Positions 31,002 through 32,642 of a DNA stretch of 32,642 nucleotides are shown one piece after another (within the stretch, counting starts at the first letter, position 1; each line of letters begins with the position of its first letter). Source of the stretch: Desulfobacteraceae bacterium. GTDB taxonomy: Bacteria > Desulfobacterota > DSM-4660 > Desulfatiglandales > Desulfatiglandaceae. The notes beneath the pieces were generated by a model. That model had not been told where the DNA came from, did not search any database, and saw nothing but the letters and a program-made list of their open reading frames with translations. The position numbers and the translations under genes were made by a program. The DNA lies in the NCBI GenBank assembly GCA_003599015.1, contig QZIK01000109.1, forward strand, positions 1 through 32,642. The letters run 5' to 3'.

Positions 31002-32381
31002 ATGGATTCAGCAGTAAAGGAAAGACTGAAGGAGATCCTTGGGCCTGACGGCTTCAGCGACAGCCTCATAGATCTTATAAGTTATGCAAAGGATGCCTCC
31101 GAGTTCAAGAGGAGGCCTGATGCTGCAATTTGGCCGAAGACTACCGAGCAGGTATCAAAGGTCCTTGAGCTTGCCGACAGGGAAAAGATCCCTGTTGTGC
31201 CGAGGGGTGCAGGAACTTCCCTGGCCGGTCTTGCAGTTCCGGAGAAAGGCGGCCTTGTGATGGATCTGGGCCGCATGAACCGGATCCTGGAGATAAATAT
31301 CGTTGACAGGCTCGCGGTGGTTCAACCCGGGGTAGTGTATGCAAACCTTGATAAGGCGCTTTCAGTTCAGGGATTTTTCTTTCCTCCTGATCCTGCGAGC
31401 GGATCTGTATGCACCCTGGGGGGAAATGTGGCAACCAATGCGGGAGGCATAAAAGGGGCAAAATACGGGACCACCAAGGATTACGTCCTGGCCCTGGAGG
31501 TGGTCCTTCCCGGAGGACGGATACTTCGAACAGGCTCAAGATGCATGAAGAGCGTTTCAGGCTATGATCTTACAAAGCTCTTTGTGGGATCAGAGGGCAC
31601 CCTGGGGGTGATAACCGAGATAACACTCAAGATAAGCCCCAGGCCGCCCCTCAACTCTACCGCCATGGCCCTGTTCGAAGACCTGGAGGATGCCGGAAAA
31701 GCCGTCAGCGATATTATGCATTCAGGAATAATACCCAGCGCCCTTGAGATCGTTGATCAGCAGACCCTCAAGGCCATCAATCAAAACACGGACCTCAATC
31801 TCCCGGAGGTGGAGGCAATCCTTGTGGCTGAAACAGACGGCTACACAAAGGAGGAGACGGAGTTCCAGCTTGATAAGATCCTGCGCATCTTTGAGAAAAA
31901 CAAGGCCACTTCAGTAAAGAGAGCGGCAACAAAAAGCGAGGCCGACGCCCTGTGGACCGCCCGCAAAACAGCCTATGGCGTCATGGCAAGGATAAACAAC
32001 AATCTTTTCGTCGAGGACCTTGCGGTTCCCATGTCCAACGTGTCAAAGATGTTGAGGATCATTGCGGACCTTGCAACAAAATACGATCTCAAAATCCCCA
32101 CAGTGGGGCATGCCGGAGACGGCAATCTCCACCCCGTCATAAGCTTTGACGGGACAGATCCTGATGAGGTCAGGAGGGTGGAGGAGGCTTCGGCTGAGCT
32201 TTTCGAAAAGGTCCTGGAACTGGGAGGGACCCTTACCGGCGAGCACGGCATAGGTCTTGCCAAGGCGCGCTTCATGGGGCAGGAGCACAGCGATCTGAGC
32301 ATGGCCATGATGAGGGCCATAAAGCGTGTCTTTGATCCCAACAATATTCTTAACCCGGGGAAAATGGCTCTGGAACAATAG
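31002..32381 (+). CDS. glcD: FAD-linked 2-hydroxyacid dehydrogenase (GlcD-like)
   Basis: 459 residues, the usual GlcD/D-lactate dehydrogenase size. FAD_binding_4 domain with the pyrophosphate motif PVVPRGAGTSLAG at about 64-76, then DPASGSVCTLGGNVATNAGG and the long stretch with GYDLTKLFVGSEGTLGVITE; the C-terminal FAD-oxidase domain carries the GHAGDGNLHPVI metal/substrate motif and ends TGEHGIGLAKARFM...FDPNNILNPGK. It oxidises a D-2-hydroxy acid to the 2-oxo acid and passes electrons to the Fe-S partner encoded next. GGAG lies 7 nt before ATG 31002. It is 56 bp after the LarA-like gene and 25 bp before the Fe-S gene. Confidence 0.93.
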   Translation: MDSAVKERLKEILGPDGFSDSLIDLISYAKDASEFKRRPDAAIWPKTTEQVSKVLELADREKIPVVPRGAGTSLAGLAVPEKGGLVMDLGRMNRILEINIVDRLAVVQPGVVYANLDKALSVQGFFFPPDPASGSVCTLGGNVATNAGGIKGAKYGTTKDYVLALEVVLPGGRILRTGSRCMKSVSGYDLTKLFVGSEGTLGVITEITLKISPRPPLNSTAMALFEDLEDAGKAVSDIMHSGIIPSALEIVDQQTLKAINQNTDLNLPEVEAILVAETDGYTKEETEFQLDKILRIFEKNKATSVKRAATKSEADALWTARKTAYGVMARINNNLFVEDLAVPMSNVSKMLRIIADLATKYDLKIPTVGHAGDGNLHPVISFDGTDPDEVRRVEEASAELFEKVLELGGTLTGEHGIGLAKARFMGQEHSDLSMAMMRAIKRVFDPNNILNPGKMALEQ

Positions 32382-32406
32382 CGTTTCATCCGTGCGGAGA
32401 TCATAA

Positions 32407-32642
32407 ATGACAGATAAAGATAACTATACATTTGAGAAGCTCTATCGTGACCAGGTGCTGAGGTGTTCAAGCTGCGGATTCTGTCAGGCCGTGTGCCCGG
32501 TCTTTGGACTTACCCTGCGGCCATCCTATAATGCGAGGGGGAAGATGCTCGTCCTCAAGGAAGTAATGGAAGGAAACATCCCCCTTGGCGATGAGTTGAT
32601 CGAAACCCTTTTTCAATGCACGACCTGCGCGAGCTGCGAAAA
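32407..32642 (+). CDS. glcF: GlcF-like iron-sulfur protein, 5' part (cut by window end)
   Basis: Only the first ~78 residues are present, from ATG 32407 with GGAGA at 32396-32400. A ferredoxin-type cluster motif CSSCGFCQAVCPVFG is complete, and a second one begins with CTTCASCE at the edge, as expected of the twin-4Fe-4S N-terminus of GlcF/heterodisulfide-reductase-like partners. It takes electrons from the preceding FAD subunit. The usual C-terminal CCG domains lie outside the window. Confidence 0.88.
   Translation, partial: MTDKDNYTFEKLYRDQVLRCSSCGFCQAVCPVFGLTLRPSYNARGKMLVLKEVMEGNIPLGDELIETLFQCTTCASCE

Noticed and set aside
1-32642. CRISPR arrays, tRNA or rRNA genes
   Set aside because: No regularly spaced short repeats, no cloverleaf or conserved T-arm sequence and no rRNA-like stretch were seen on either strand by eye.

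Overview
The window looks like a chromosomal segment from a mesophilic, probably anaerobic, Desulfobacterota-like (former Deltaproteobacteria) bacterium. This is inferred from gene content: a TRAP transporter, a LarA-like protein with GlcD/GlcF oxidoreductase genes, a multispan TPR membrane protein of a kind common in that group, and many PIN/MazF toxin modules. No rRNA, tRNA or CRISPR array is visible, so the taxonomy is not proven.

Region 1 (1-13.3 kb) is a surface-glycan cluster. In order on the + strand it has: the tail of a coiled-coil protein, a class I methyltransferase-like protein, a fused double GT4 glycosyltransferase, a GT2 glycosyltransferase with a C-terminal beta-rich domain, two small conserved proteins, a membrane-anchored sulfatase-fold (LTA-synthase-like) enzyme, a tiny 'YLDPATGS' membrane protein, a large methyltransferase with a kinase-like N-terminal region, a small secreted protein, and a secreted protein ending in a phage-tail-type S74 chaperone domain. 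A hairpin separates this block from two minus-strand genes, a second GT2 enzyme and gmd (GDP-mannose 4,6-dehydratase), which supplies the precursor of GDP-deoxyhexoses. No Wzx, Wzy or ABC exporter is in view.

Region 2 (13.3-19.4 kb) is an accessory island of stability/conflict modules: VapBC, a Phd-like/PIN pair, an AAA-DUF4143 ATPase, an EamA-type transporter, MazEF, and a second AAA-DUF4143 ATPase. Six copies of a dispersed 'GGGACGCCCTTAA' repeat, all in the same orientation, sit at the module boundaries. Two pairs flank single modules as direct repeats. One copy supplies a stop codon, and another carries a short leader ORF that overlaps the start codon of the adjacent glycosyltransferase gene.

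Region 3 (19.4-32.6 kb) returns to core-like genes: a GT-C-like TPR membrane protein, then a minus-strand operon read from high to low coordinates (acetoacetyl-CoA synthetase-like ligase, TRAP transporter P-Q-M, 3-hydroxyacyl-CoA dehydrogenase, intrinsic terminator, sodium:solute symporter). Divergent from it across a 500-bp regulatory region is a plus-strand operon: LarA-like protein, GlcD-like flavoprotein and the start of a GlcF-like iron-sulfur protein. Together these suggest uptake, racemisation/oxidation and CoA activation of a hydroxy- or keto-acid; the substrate is not identifiable from sequence.

The most unusual items are the repeat-bounded island, the kinase-like plus methyltransferase protein in its sulfatase/YLDPATGS module, the compositional break inside the sulfatase gene, and the predicted leaderless promoter of the second ATPase.
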